64,000 bases of DNA, from positions 394,501 through 458,500 of the forward strand of contig JAFEVB010000020.1 in assembly GCA_032629725.1 (NCBI GenBank), read 5' to 3'. Numbering within the stretch: position 1 is the stretch's first letter; each line of letters begins with the position of its first letter. This document shows positions 12,147 through 22,826 of the stretch, in pieces. Both the position numbers and the translations under genes were made by a program. The DNA is from Gremmenia infestans (Eukaryota; Ascomycota; Leotiomycetes; Helotiales; Hamatocanthoscyphaceae). The notes below the pieces were generated by a model. The model did not search any database and was not told the DNA's origin. It saw only the letters and a program-made list of their open reading frames with translations.

Positions 12147-15100
12147 ATGGCGAAACCTTCGAAATCTGGCAATTCGGCCGTGGGAAAGATTCCGCGAAGC
12201 CCTTCGGCACAGAAGATTGTCAAGAAGTCGGACGATTACACCTCGGAAGGTGTGAAGGACCATGATATCTTCCTTTTACCTGGCTCCGACTATCAGGTCA
12301 TGCTCGTGGTCACGGTGTTGGCTGCTATTGTGAGGCTATTCAGGATATACCAGCCAAGCAGTGTAGTGTTCGATGAAGTCCAGTAAGCTCTCCTGATCCC
12401 CAAGATCTGCGAACAATTGCTAATAGGCGCCCCAACAGCTTCGGAGGATTCGCATCGAAATACATCAAAGGCAAATTCTTCATGGACGTCCACCCTCCCC
12501 TCGCAAAACTACTCCTCACATTAGCTGGATGGTTAGCTGGATTTGATGGAGAATTTGATTTCAAAGACATAGGAAAGGATTATTTGGAGCCTGGTGTCCC
12601 ATATGTGGCAATGAGATTGCTCCCAGCTATCTGCGGTATTCTTTTGGTTCCTACCATGTTCTTGACTTTGAAGGCTGCTGGATGCAGAACTGTCACTGCA
12701 GCTCTGGGATCGTGTCTGATTGTCTTTGGTAAGTTTCCCATTTCCCCTGCCCAGGCAATTGCTGACCAAGTTAGAAAATGGTCTCCTTACCCAAGCACGC
12801 TTGATCCTCCTCGACTCCCCCCTCATGATCATGACCGCTTTCACAGCATTGGCATTCACCTCTTTCACGAACCAACATGAACAAGGTCCCTCCAAGGCTT
12901 TCGAACCAACCTGGTGGTTTTGGCTTGCAATGACTGGTCTTGGATTGGGTGCAACTGTCAGCGTTAAATGGGTTGGACTTTTCACAATCGCCTGGGTTGG
13001 AAGCTTGACTGTTCTCCAGTTGTGGGTTCTACTTGGAGACTATAAGACAGTTACTCCTGTAAGTTCTCAACCCCACCTGTCCAGGGATCTTGCTGATCGG
13101 CATAGCGTAAATTCGCCAAGCATCTCGTGGCAAGGATATTCTGCCTCATTGTGATCCCAGTAACATTCTACATGGCCATGTTCGGGATCCATTTCCTCTG
13201 CCTGGTTAACCCCGGTGATGGAGATGGATTCATGAGCTCCGAGTTCCAGGCTACTCTCAACTCTAAGTCTATGCAGGATGTTCCTGTCGATGTTGGATTC
13301 GGTAGCCGCGTTAGCATTAGACATCACGCAACCCAAGGAGGATACCTGCACTCGCACAACCTCATGTACCCAACCGGTAGCAAGCAGCAGCAGATCACTC
13401 TCTACCCCCACAAGGATGAGAACAACGTTTGGCTCCTCGAGAACCAGACTCAGCCGCTTGATATCACTGGACAGCCTATCAACGGTTCTGATGCATGGGA
13501 TACTCAGAACCCTCCAACATTCATCAAAGATGGTGACACTCTCAAGCTTTACCACTTCCAAACCCACCGCCGTCTACATTCTCACGATGTCCGCCCACCT
13601 GTTACCGAGGCCGAATGGCAAAACGAAGTATCTGCATATGGTTATGAAGGCTTCGAGGGTGATGCAAATGACTTCTTCAGAGTTGAAATCATCAAGAAGA
13701 TGTCCGATGGAGAAGAAGCCAAAACCCGTCTCCGAACTATCCAGACCAAGTTCAGGCTTGTACACGTGATGACTGGTTGTGTCTTATTTTCACACAAGGT
13801 GAAACTACCCGACTGGGCATCAGAGCAGCAAGAAGTTACGTGCGCAAAGCAAGGTACCCTTCCCAACAGCGTTTGGTACATTGAGCAAAACGAACACCCT
13901 CAACTTGGTGAAGACGCCGAGAAGGTTAATTATAGAAACCCCGGTTTCTTTGGTAAATTCTGGGAGTTGCAGAAGGTCATGTGGCACACCAATGCTGGAC
14001 TCGTCGAATCGCACGCTTGGGACTCTCGCCCACCATCCTGGCCTATTCTCCAGCGTGGTATCAACTTCTGGGGCAAGGACAACCGCCAGATCTACCTCCT
14101 TGGTAACCCTATCATCTGGTGGAGCTCTACCCTAGCAGTTGCAATCTTCGTTGTCTTCAAGGGTCTTGCAGTTCTGAGATGGCAGAGAGGATTCAAGGAC
14201 TACGACAACTCGATCTTCAAGCGCTTCGATTACGAAGTCGGTACTATGGTTCTCGCATGGGCGTTCCATTACTTCCCATTTTACCTGATGCAACGTCAAC
14301 TCTTCCTCCATCACTACTTCCCAGCTCTTTACTTTGCCGTCATCACCCTTTGCCAGACATACGACTACGTTGTGGCTCGTATTCCAGGTGTTGGTCTCCG
14401 CGAAAACCCAATTATTGGACGCCTCGGGGCTCTCGTCTTCCTGTCGTTGAGTGTTGTTGCATTTGGTCTTTATTCTCCTCTAGCATATGGCAACCCATGG
14501 ACGCAGTCTGCCTGTAACGCAGTGAAGCTCTTCGACTCATGGGACTTCGACTGCAACACCTTCCTCACAGATGTACTTTCCCCCTCCCGCGGCCTCCCTA
14601 TACGAGGGCACAGCTGACCTTCACAGTACTCCCAATACTCCTCCCAGTCCATCAACGTAAATGACAACGTCCACAAGACCGAAAATCCTCTAGTCCCTAC
14701 TGAGGCAGCCCAAATCCCCCAGTTCGGCGACGGCTTTCAACAGCCTCTCGTCGAACAACCCCAAGGCATCTCTGAAGCTCCAGCCATGGTATCCCCACCC
14801 CCTGAACAACCACCACCACCAGGACAAAGCGTGCTCTCTCGTGAAGAAAAAGTAGAGTACAGAGACCAAGATGGTAACCTACTTGATGAAGAACAAGTCA
14901 AGTCGCTCGAGGGCAAAGTGAGCTTCAAAACCCGCTACGAGACACGCACACGCATGGTCGACGCAGCTGGTAACGAAATCAGCCCTGAACAAGCTGAAGC
15001 TGCCGGTGTAGCGCCGCCGCACCCGGATGTCGATGGACCAGATTCTTCGACAGCGGGCAAGCCGGAACCAGATAGCCAGGATGCGCCGAATGCGCAGAGG

Positions 15101-15202
15101 GAGGTGAAGGCCGATGAGAGCAAGGAGGAGAGTGTAGCGAAGTCCGAGACTGGCGCGGCCAAGCCGGCTAGTGAGGGGAATGAGGCTACGGGTGCTGCAT
15201 AG
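12147..15202 (+). CDS. pmt1: protein O-mannosyltransferase, Pmt1 family
   Basis: ER enzyme that transfers mannose from dolichyl-phosphate-mannose to Ser/Thr of secretory proteins, needed for cell-wall glycoproteins. Five exons (12147-12382, 12439-12728, 12775-13058, 13106-14572, 14627-15202) give 950 residues; the introns are 46-56 nt. The first splice creates FDEVHFGGFASKYIKG, with the acidic DE that is catalytic in PMTs, followed by DVHPPLAKLL. The central lumenal part carries three MIR repeats (GGYLHSHNLMYP, RRLHSHDV, GCVLFSHKVKLPDW). The C-terminal membrane block contains FLHHYFPALYF. The FDEVHFGG signature points to the Pmt1 rather than Pmt2 or Pmt4 subfamily. The last exon encodes a long acidic, probably disordered cytosolic tail (about 190 residues). 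Third-intron acceptor 13105 was chosen because an earlier AG at 13084 leads into a stop. Confidence 0.95.
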
Positions 15203-16242
15203 ATGTGTGGATGCTTGTGTATTGAATAGTATTGCAAAAAAAAACTTCTTTTGTATGTTTGGGCTTGGGCGGGAGGAAGGAAAGTGGGTTTTGGAGGTTG
15301 GCGATGTATACTAGGGTGCATACAGCGAATAATACATCTATAACTCCCATCCCCACCGTGTCGTGTCTGTTACTCGTGAGGTGAAGTTGCTCTTCTGACT
15401 TTGTTAGTAGGTATGCAACTAACGCCTATAGTGTTTAACGGCCGTCCTTATAAAAAGCCCTATGCTCTTTATGCTAGATAGAAAGAAGCGGCACTTGATT
15501 ATTAAATTTCGATGTTCTACACTACCTGGTATGTTATAAATTAGTGCCGCTGTTCATATTCACCGCAAGTCTTGCGGCACAAGGCTTCTTCTTTTTATAG
15601 AGACGGCCGTAAAACACTAGAGTTGAGTGGCAGGTGTGTCCTATGACAATGTGCTAGATCAAAGGAAGGCCGGCCACGAGCGCTAATGTAAAGCCTAATC
15701 GCGGGTTTATAGGGATCTCTCCATAAGATTTCCTTCTTCCAACAAGTTTCTTCTTCCTCCCTTAGCTTCTAGCTGTTATGTAAATCAAATTGAATCCGTC
15801 TCTCCCACGGCAGGTAGACATTACAGATGAAATCTCCTGGTACAATTTGTCTCATCAAATCCAAATCCAATAGGAAACCTTCGTCGTAATGACTGTTTTA
15901 AAATTATAGATGAAAAGTATTCTACAAGGCGTCTACGCGAAACGTGACTAATGTTGAAGCGTTCCCTTGGGTCGTTCTTAGTCAAGATTCCATTCACCCA
16001 AATAGGCTTAGCTTAGTAGACTGGTATCAATTCCACATAACGCCCGATAGAAAGAGAATACAATATTGTATACATTCTCCAAAGAAACAACTTACGCACC
16101 ACTTACTTATGGTACGCGCTTAAACGCCGCCTACCCCGGTTGTCTATGGGTGTAAGTTACACATATCGTGGGATGCGTTGCTAATGATTTGTCTTGAGAA
16201 ATCACTTGGCTCCTGAATACAACCGGTGCAACCAAAGCCTCA
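15203..16242. other. intergenic region with MITE
   Basis: About 1 kb between pmt1 and the damaged regulator gene. It contains one TA-flanked inverted-repeat element (15431-15617) and otherwise nothing recognisable. Confidence 0.6.
15431..15617. mobile_element. MITE with 15-bp terminal inverted repeats and TA duplication
   Basis: The left end GTGTTTAACGGCCGT and the reverse complement of the right end (GTGTTTTACGGCCGT) match at 14 of 15 positions, and similarity extends into TATAAAAAG on both sides. TA dinucleotides flank both ends, the target duplication of Tc1/mariner-type elements. The 187-bp interior has no coding frame but holds a second inverted pair, AGCGGCACTT near 15488 and its near complement before 15555. 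A decayed copy lies at 19139-19349 and a fragment near 29654-29730. Confidence 0.8.
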
Positions 16243-18674
16243 ATGTCAGCTCTCTATCTTCACAACCGTAGCAGAATGGCCGAGCTGGGCCCACCGTCCT
16301 CGTCGCCCGATCTCAAGAGAACCCGAGCAGCTTGCGATGGATGTCGTCGCCACAAGCGAAAGGTGGGTGGGTCAAGAGTGTGTTTCACAAGTCTTGAAGG
16401 TGATACTGATATACATATAGTGTGATGGACTAATCCCAGCGTGCACTCTCTGCTCACGCCTTGGACGTTCTTGTGTTTACGAGGTTAGAGAGCCTAAAAA
16501 GTAGCTCCTACCTCTAATCTATGCTCATAGAATCAAAGCCTGATATTAGCTAACTCATTCAATCTCAGACGAAGATATTGGGACGAGGCATTTTCCACGG
16601 CTTGGAGGAGGAGATCTCGTCTCTCAAATCTCGGCTGGATGCGACCAGAGAGAGTCAGATAGGGCTGTGGTCACCACAGACCGACTTGGGGATTGTGAAA
16701 ACGTCTGCAAGTAGAAATCTGTCAGATACTGGCGATGACTATGCCGAGGACCCAAAAATTACTGCAAGGACCACGGAACATCCAGCATTAGACGCTATCG
16801 GAGAGTTAAGCATGTCAATGATCAATTTACAGGTTGGCGAATTGGGTGAACCTTCGTTTACTATACGAGGTCTTGCTTCCCAGTATGAAAATACTACCCC
16901 CCAGATTTCACGCAGTAATCTTGCGCCGATGGCATGTGCGCATGACCAGACTATACGCTCTTCAATTAAAGCCAAGGCCGCCAATGAGGCAGATGTACAT
17001 CGAGATCTTGTACAAAGCTTTCTGACCTACGTGAACCCATTTCATCAAATATTTCCGCTAAATGCTGCCGAAGAGGTTTTAGAGTATCTCTCGGATATCT
17101 CTAAGGAGGCCTTAGATGTACAGTTCCTTGCATTCACGGTATTTGCTGTTGGTGCATGTTTTTCCAGTGCTCCTAATGCTAAGGAGCTCGGTTCGAAGTA
17201 TAACGCGCTGGCTGTGTCTCTTTGTTTTCAGTCTTGTCGTGATCATCAGGCGGAGAATGTTGTTAACGGATTGGCACTTTTGTGCTGGTGAGCTCATTAC
17301 TATGGAAATGATGGCTTTGGGTGGCAACTTCACTGTGAGTTAATCCACTATCTCTACATTTATATGGTCCTGCCTGACAAGAGAGGAAGGCCTGAATTCA
17401 GGTACTGTCTTAATGCAGGGGTTGCATTGGACAGGGCTGATTGAGCCAACACAATTTTCCTCGCCGAACCAGCAAGCGCGTCGAGATTCACGAATACGAA
17501 CATTTTGGACTTATTTTTCACTGGAGCGGTATGTACGATTCTTGTCACTCAAATAATCCAATGTGCTGTATCTTTTACTTTAGAGCCTGCCGGTTCTAAC
17601 CAAGGAGTACTGGAGCACAAAACCAATAGATATGAGACACAGTTGCTAAGGAAAATGCTCAAGGCTCAATACTGGGTTTCTAGGAATGAATTGTGCAATA
17701 CCCTGGCAGCGAGTTCGTGTCCCCCCTTTTACGATAAGCCTACCACCAGAGAGAACTGGCATCGATGAGCTTGCATTCGATGCTCATGGTCGAATGTGGC
17801 ACTTATGGGACTCTTGTTTAGATCAAGCGTGAGCAGAACCACCTTCACTGCTGGTATATAGAGAGCGTGAAACTGACTTGGGTATAACAGCCATGCCTTT
17901 AGCTGGACTGGGCTGTCTGGCGCTGCAAAGGCCGAATTGCAGCTTTCTGCGCACGAAGTACTGACTACTTTTTATAGTAGTCTTGATGCACGTCTCACCG
18001 TTCAGCATGGCGATATGCAGGCTAGCGTCGTATATCTCCATGTGGCATATAATGCTGCACTTCTCTTAGCACATAGGCCATTCCTCAACGAAGCTCTCAA
18101 CAGCGATTCGATGAGGTTGGCCTTGAGATCGGTCACAACAGCCGCGAACACCATATCAAGTTTTATACGACGCTTGCGCAACAAATCCACTTTTGCTACT
18201 GCGCCTATGTATATTATAAGCTATATCTTCAGTGCTTCTGTTATTCATCTTCTCATGGCCACTGCTGGAAAACAAATGCCTGCAACACGTCGCGCTGTGA
18301 GCGGTCTAGCAGCTTGTATCAATGCATTAGAAGACATGCAAAAGGTCTACAGCTTCAAGGTTGACAAAACTCTACGTCGGCTGCAGGAATTGGCAGGAAG
18401 ATGGCGTGTAACATGGGCTCTACCTCTGCGTTTGAGCTATCCAATAAGTTGGCCCGAAAGAACAGATGAAGGATCCGTACCAACACAGCGTCAGGGCCCC
18501 CAGCAGGTTGATTTACCCACGTTAGACAGTGATTGTGCACCTTTAGTCGAGGCAAATATCTGCACGGGATGGGACTTAGAAAGAACATTAAATTCTCTGA
18601 ACGGGCTGTATGAGATTCAGGACGAGCTCAACTTGGATTGGCTTTTCGGTAGTACTCAAGACCTTGGAGAATAA
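16243..18674 (+). pseudogene. Zn2Cys6 transcription factor gene, probably disrupted
   Basis: Fungal-specific transcription factor. Exons 16243-16362 and 16421-16483 create a complete zinc cluster (CX2CX6CX6CX2CX6C: CDGC, RRHKRK, CDGLIPACTLC, SRLGRSC), followed after another intron by a coiled-coil linker from 16569. The fungal_trans middle domain follows, but an in-frame TGA at 17289 interrupts LLCW-AHYYGND. Beyond it the domain continues through a good intron (17335-17401) into GLHWTGL..RTFWTYFSLER. The stretch 17522-17770 cannot be joined in one frame. The C-terminal exon (17891-18674, preceded by intron 17829-17890) is open. A long intron starting at 17288 was tested: its possible acceptors run into stops. 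So the gene is either a recent pseudogene or carries sequence errors. It sits beside the amidase/transporter cluster and may once have regulated it. Confidence 0.6.
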
Positions 18675-19138
18675 ATGCCATTCTCTGGAACTAGTGTGGT
18701 GTCAATGATGTTGGACATATGATATAGGAAGTCTGTACTTAAACCTGTTGATTTTGCGGCATTGTTTCCAATATGTGATTCGACAATAGCAATTACAAGG
18801 TAGTATATCATCCGGCGCCGATGGTCCAACACAACTCAAATTGAACAAGAGAACGCTCATTTGTAGTTCGGTTGCATCTAATCAGTCTCCAGTCACAGCA
18901 ATCGTTCATAAGCTGGGGGCGGGGGGAAGAATCTAGACGTACATTTTTCTTCTATCTACAATCCGCTCCAGGCCACAATTTTGGGTCGATTACGAGGCTA
19001 ATAAGTATCCAGAAATGCTCACGATCGTAAAATTTCATCAAAGTCCGTATACATCTTGCTTCTATCGAGTACTGACAAAGTCAAGAGCCCAAAGTCAGGA
19101 CGGTGGTATACAGGGCAAAAGTTGTGTTAACTCCAATA

Positions 19139-19349
19139 GCTTTTTACGGCCTTTCCCCCTCCACAAAAGGACTGCCAACTATAACCCTTAGGCTCTTTAT
19201 TGTGTGTCACTATGCTGGACAATAAGAGCGCTACTTACCTTACTCTTATCGAATTTTAATGTCCCCACTACCTGGCATATTATAAATTGTATGCTGATTT
19301 TCTTCTGTCCCCAAGGCTTCTTCTTTTTGCCAAGACTGCCGTGAAACAC
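19139..19349. mobile_element. decayed copy of the TA-type MITE
   Basis: Shares the terminal TTTTACGGCC on the left, CAAGGCTTCTTCTTTTT near the right, and the interior CACTACCTGGYATRTTATAAATT with the 187-bp element at 15431. The right-hand end reads GCCGTGAAACAC. A TA precedes the left end but the right side reads TG, so the duplication has decayed. Confidence 0.65.
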
Positions 19350-19506
19350 TGCAGGAGTTAACTTAGACTATAGTCATGACAAATATTCCAAACTCGACCG
19401 CAGGTGGACTCGCCCTGCCCTAGCTAAGGCACTTCTACCTCAAGTGAAATAGAAGAGTTTCCGCAGGGTTGCAGCAAAACAATAATACAAATCATGACTA
19501 TCTGAG

Positions 19507-19908
19507 GCATGGTGCGGATGAGTGTTTACCGCATATGTTCTAACACGCAATCCCTAAGTCGCGCCATTCTTTGGCGGCGTTTCGTCAAGATCTACAACAA
19601 TAGTGGGTAGTGCGGATGAGTATTTTCCGCATGAGATTTTGAGTTATAATCCTGCCTAAAGCATGATGCGGATGAGTGTTCACCGCATATGATTCGACGC
19701 GCAATTAGCGGCGTCGCTGAAGCAAGGTGGGAGAAGCAGATAAAAGAAACGCTGCTAAACAAGTCCCACATTTGATTACTGTCGATTGTAGAGGCTCCTG
19801 CTAGTTTACTTCGAGATGTTATCGGCATTTGCCTTCAAACTTTGAGTTTACATCATACGCGGAAAATACTCATCCGCATATCCCACTATTGTTTTGCGGC
19901 AAATCTTC
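19507..19908. mobile_element. foldback element with four copies of a hairpin motif
   Basis: A 21-bp motif, TGCGG-ATGAGTGTTTA-CCGCA, is itself a hairpin (5-bp stem, 11-nt loop). It occurs at 19513, 19611 and 19667 on the plus strand and inverted at 19860-19880. The second and fourth copies sit in long inverted arms (19587-19635 versus 19854-19908) sharing ACAATAGTGGG and the hairpin. The first and third share longer flanks as direct repeats (GCATGRTGCGG.., CCGCATATG..ACGCGCAA). The structure suggests a nested or self-copied MITE. Confidence 0.65.
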
Positions 19909-20374
19909 AGAATATTTTTTATTATATCCGTTCAAGGAGTTTACCAGATTTAACTTGGTTCATATTAACAGAACGCTAGTAGTAGTGTTAGAGTAATATG
20001 GCTTATAGTTGACTATCCAGATATCATAATACACTAAGTGGTTATTACCTTAACGTACGAGCCTTACTAGGCGCCAGAGTAACAGCGGGTAAGAATATAA
20101 GAATGATCGGTCCAGAATTCGAGCACTGCTCATTGGTGAAGTTGACTAATTTGGCGAGAACTGCTCTATTGTTTAGTAATTGAGGGCTGACGGATCGTTA
20201 CCTGGGATCTTCTTTCTGATATTCGAACAGATCTCAGTTAATAATATGCGGGGTTACTTAGTATACTGTCTATTTTATAAGACTTTAGCAATTTTGTTCA
20301 TAGAAAGTTAAGTGCTTTCTATTTCTAAAAGGCTAAAATATTAATATGCTCTGTGTTTTATTATCCCGTTCGTA

Positions 20375-21899
20375 TTATGTACTATGCTTCTTTCTTAAGA
20401 GGCTATCATATTTCAACACTGCTCCTAGAATTGTCTGTGCACCAATACTACAATTCTCAGGAGAGGCATATTCTAATGGGCTGTGGCTGATTCCATCCTT
20501 ACAAGGAGTAAATACCATAGCGGTGGGCACGACCATGTTCGTATAGATGGAATCATGACCTAAAACCAATTAGCACTACTCTTAAGACGTATTTCTGGCG
20601 TACCTACCAGTATGACTACACAACCTTTCATAAGTATACCCCATATCCTTCGCTGCGCTCTCTACACACGCGACAGCCTCGCTATCAAATTCAGCCGGAT
20701 CAAAGCTCCACACATTCTGATATTTGGTCACCTCCAGCCCACTCTTCTGTGCAGTATCATATACAAATTTCTTAATGGCGTTTGCCATTTCCTCCAAAGC
20801 TGACTTATCTGTATGCTGCATACTAAACGAGAAGTCGACCGAATCAGGAATGTTGCAGAAATTCTGCGGCGAAGACTTGAACAGAGAGACAGTCGCCATC
20901 CCCGTCTTGGAGGCTTTTCCAATGCGTTCAACCTCGAGAACGATTTTAGCAGCGCCTACAAGCGCATCCTTGCGGATGTCCATGTACGTGGTATCGGTGT
21001 GTCGTGTTACACCTCGGAGGGAGATATCAAACCATCGCATGCCTTGTACCCTGTCAACAACACCTACGTCCTTGCCGGACTTTTCGAGCCGACTCCCTTG
21101 CTCGATATGGATCTCGAAATGTGCACTTAATGGATTTGTCTTGAAAGAGACTTCCTTACTTCCATCATATCCTATCCTCTTCAGTTCGTCAATGATTGTA
21201 ATGCTCTCATCCATTGTATCAGAGCATTTATGCGCATAGTCAATATCCAACTTTTGTGCCCAAATGGCAGAACTCATACATCCTGGTGTAAACCGCGCAC
21301 CTTCCTCATTCGTCCAATTGATGACGCTGATGGGAGCATATGTCTTCTTGCCGCTCGCTTTCAGGACCTTCAACACTTCGAGTCCAGTAAATACACCAAG
21401 TGGTCCGTCGAATTTTCCTCCGGTTGGGACACTGTCCAAGTGAGAGCCAATGCCGATTGGTGGTAGATTGTTATTCTGACCCTCCATAGTAGCCCATTGC
21501 GAGCCCATTGCGTCAATTTCGTATTTACAACCCAACTCCTGTACTTGAGTTGCGAACCAGTCACGCGCGATCTTATCATTGTCATCGCATGAGAGACGTT
21601 GAAGACCGCCATCTTTCGCGCCTGCTATCTCACAGGTTGACTCGATAGTGTCCCTAGCATGATGTTAGATCCTTGATTCAGTATATTCTAACTTTGTGGA
21701 ATAAGTTCAGAGTACATAGAATAGTAAATAAAGTGAAATTTCGGTGGGAGAGGAATATTCAGAAACCATACCAAAGGCGATTTTGTGATACCTTGAGGCC
21801 ATCGAAAGAGGTTGAAGCATGTCGTATAAAGAGTGTGGAAGTATTAGCTAGTCGACCAGCAATTCTACATGAAGAAAGGGAGGCATAAAGCAGAGACAT
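20375..21899 (-). CDS. N-carbamoyl-L-amino acid / ureide amidohydrolase (M20 family)
   Basis: Metal-dependent amidase of the hydantoinase/carbamoylase (M20) family; relatives split N-carbamoyl amino acids, allantoate or beta-ureidopropionate to release ammonia and CO2. Exons 21899-21772, 21653-20608 and 20559-20375 give 452 residues, the usual length. Joining exon 1 to exon 2 restores LKVSQNRLWDTIESTCE, and joining 2 to 3 restores SHTGHDSIYTNMVVPTAM. Metal and substrate motifs visible are GIGSHLDSVPTGGKFDG, TNEEGARF and HIEQG. The N-terminal 30 residues are basic, rich in Ser and free of acidic residues, ending in RHASTS, like a mitochondrial presequence. It is divergent from the Hol1-like transporter gene. 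Which carbamoyl substrate is used cannot be told from sequence. Confidence 0.9.
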
Positions 21900-22826
21900 T
21901 TTGAGCCGTAAGTATTTGACAATCGAGAAAGTAGGACTTGGTGAGTCATGAACATTCTAAGTACGAGTTATAGTATTCGAGCTGCGTCTCCACAAAACGG
22001 ATAATTGATCAGTCGGCCCTTGGGGTTTGTTATCCGGTTCTGAAACTATCATATTATCATAGATAAGCTCTCGCATCACCTTGCCCACTCAGATCAGCCA
22101 ATCGGTGACTGCTTGAACAAGCTGTATAAAAATATGTTGTCGTCTTTACAAGCTTGCAGGTGTACATGCATTAGCTTGGATTCATCCTAGTAGCTTTAGC
22201 ATTCGACCGGAAATAAATACTGATGGGAATGGCAAACATGGGGGAATCCGCTCTGCTCAAATGATAGGCTCCTGCTATGGAAGCTTAATGACTAACGCCG
22301 GAAAACGGCAACAGCTAGCAGTTGTTGATACCACACGCACTTCTCCGATACGTTATTCTACCGCATATCCTCGATAATGGAGAATTAACTATAGTAGATC
22401 CTACTTCATATGGACTAGGGACTCTGGGACCTGCAATTATTCAAGTTAGTCATTTTAGTATATTATTTCATGGATCTTGACAACTTGGCTCCCGTCTGGT
22501 GATTGACCGCCCCACAAAGGCCCGTAGTTCTGGTTTCGTTATCATTGCCTCTACCTCCACAGCCGCATTGTTTTTCACACCTACTACACTACAATATTAC
22601 TTTCAGACTAGCAGGGAATTACCAGCACTCACACTCGCCTATGAAACATGATAGCGATGGCTAACCGTGCGAGCTTATCGCAGTGAAAGATGAAATGGTT
22701 TTGTTTAAAGGTGGACTGATGCAACTTCATCCAGTGGTTTTTCATCACTCATATACTATTATTAAGTTAAACTTCCTTCATTGTATTCGAAGTCCCAAGT
22801 TCTGAAAGCAGAGTTGGTGATACATC
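21900..22826. promoter_or_regulatory. divergent promoter with GATA boxes
   Basis: Shared upstream region of the amidase (-) and the Hol1-like transporter (+). It contains an inverted GATA pair, TTATC at 22054-22058 and GATAAG at 22062-22067, and a further TTATCC at 22030. Such HGATAR sites are bound by AreA/Nit2-type nitrogen regulators in ascomycetes. Regulation by nitrogen is inferred, not shown. Confidence 0.5.

Larger units (their letters stand above)
18675..20374. other. AT-rich intergenic region with foldback elements
   Basis: About 1.7 kb between the damaged regulator gene and the amidase 3' end. It holds a decayed second MITE copy (19139-19349) and an array of hairpin repeats (19507-19908). 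The rest is AT-rich with no coding frame. Confidence 0.6.

Noticed and set aside
13059..13084. Short intron 3 of pmt1 ending at 13084
   Set aside because: It leads into an in-frame TGA; the acceptor at 13105 restores RKFAKHLVAR.
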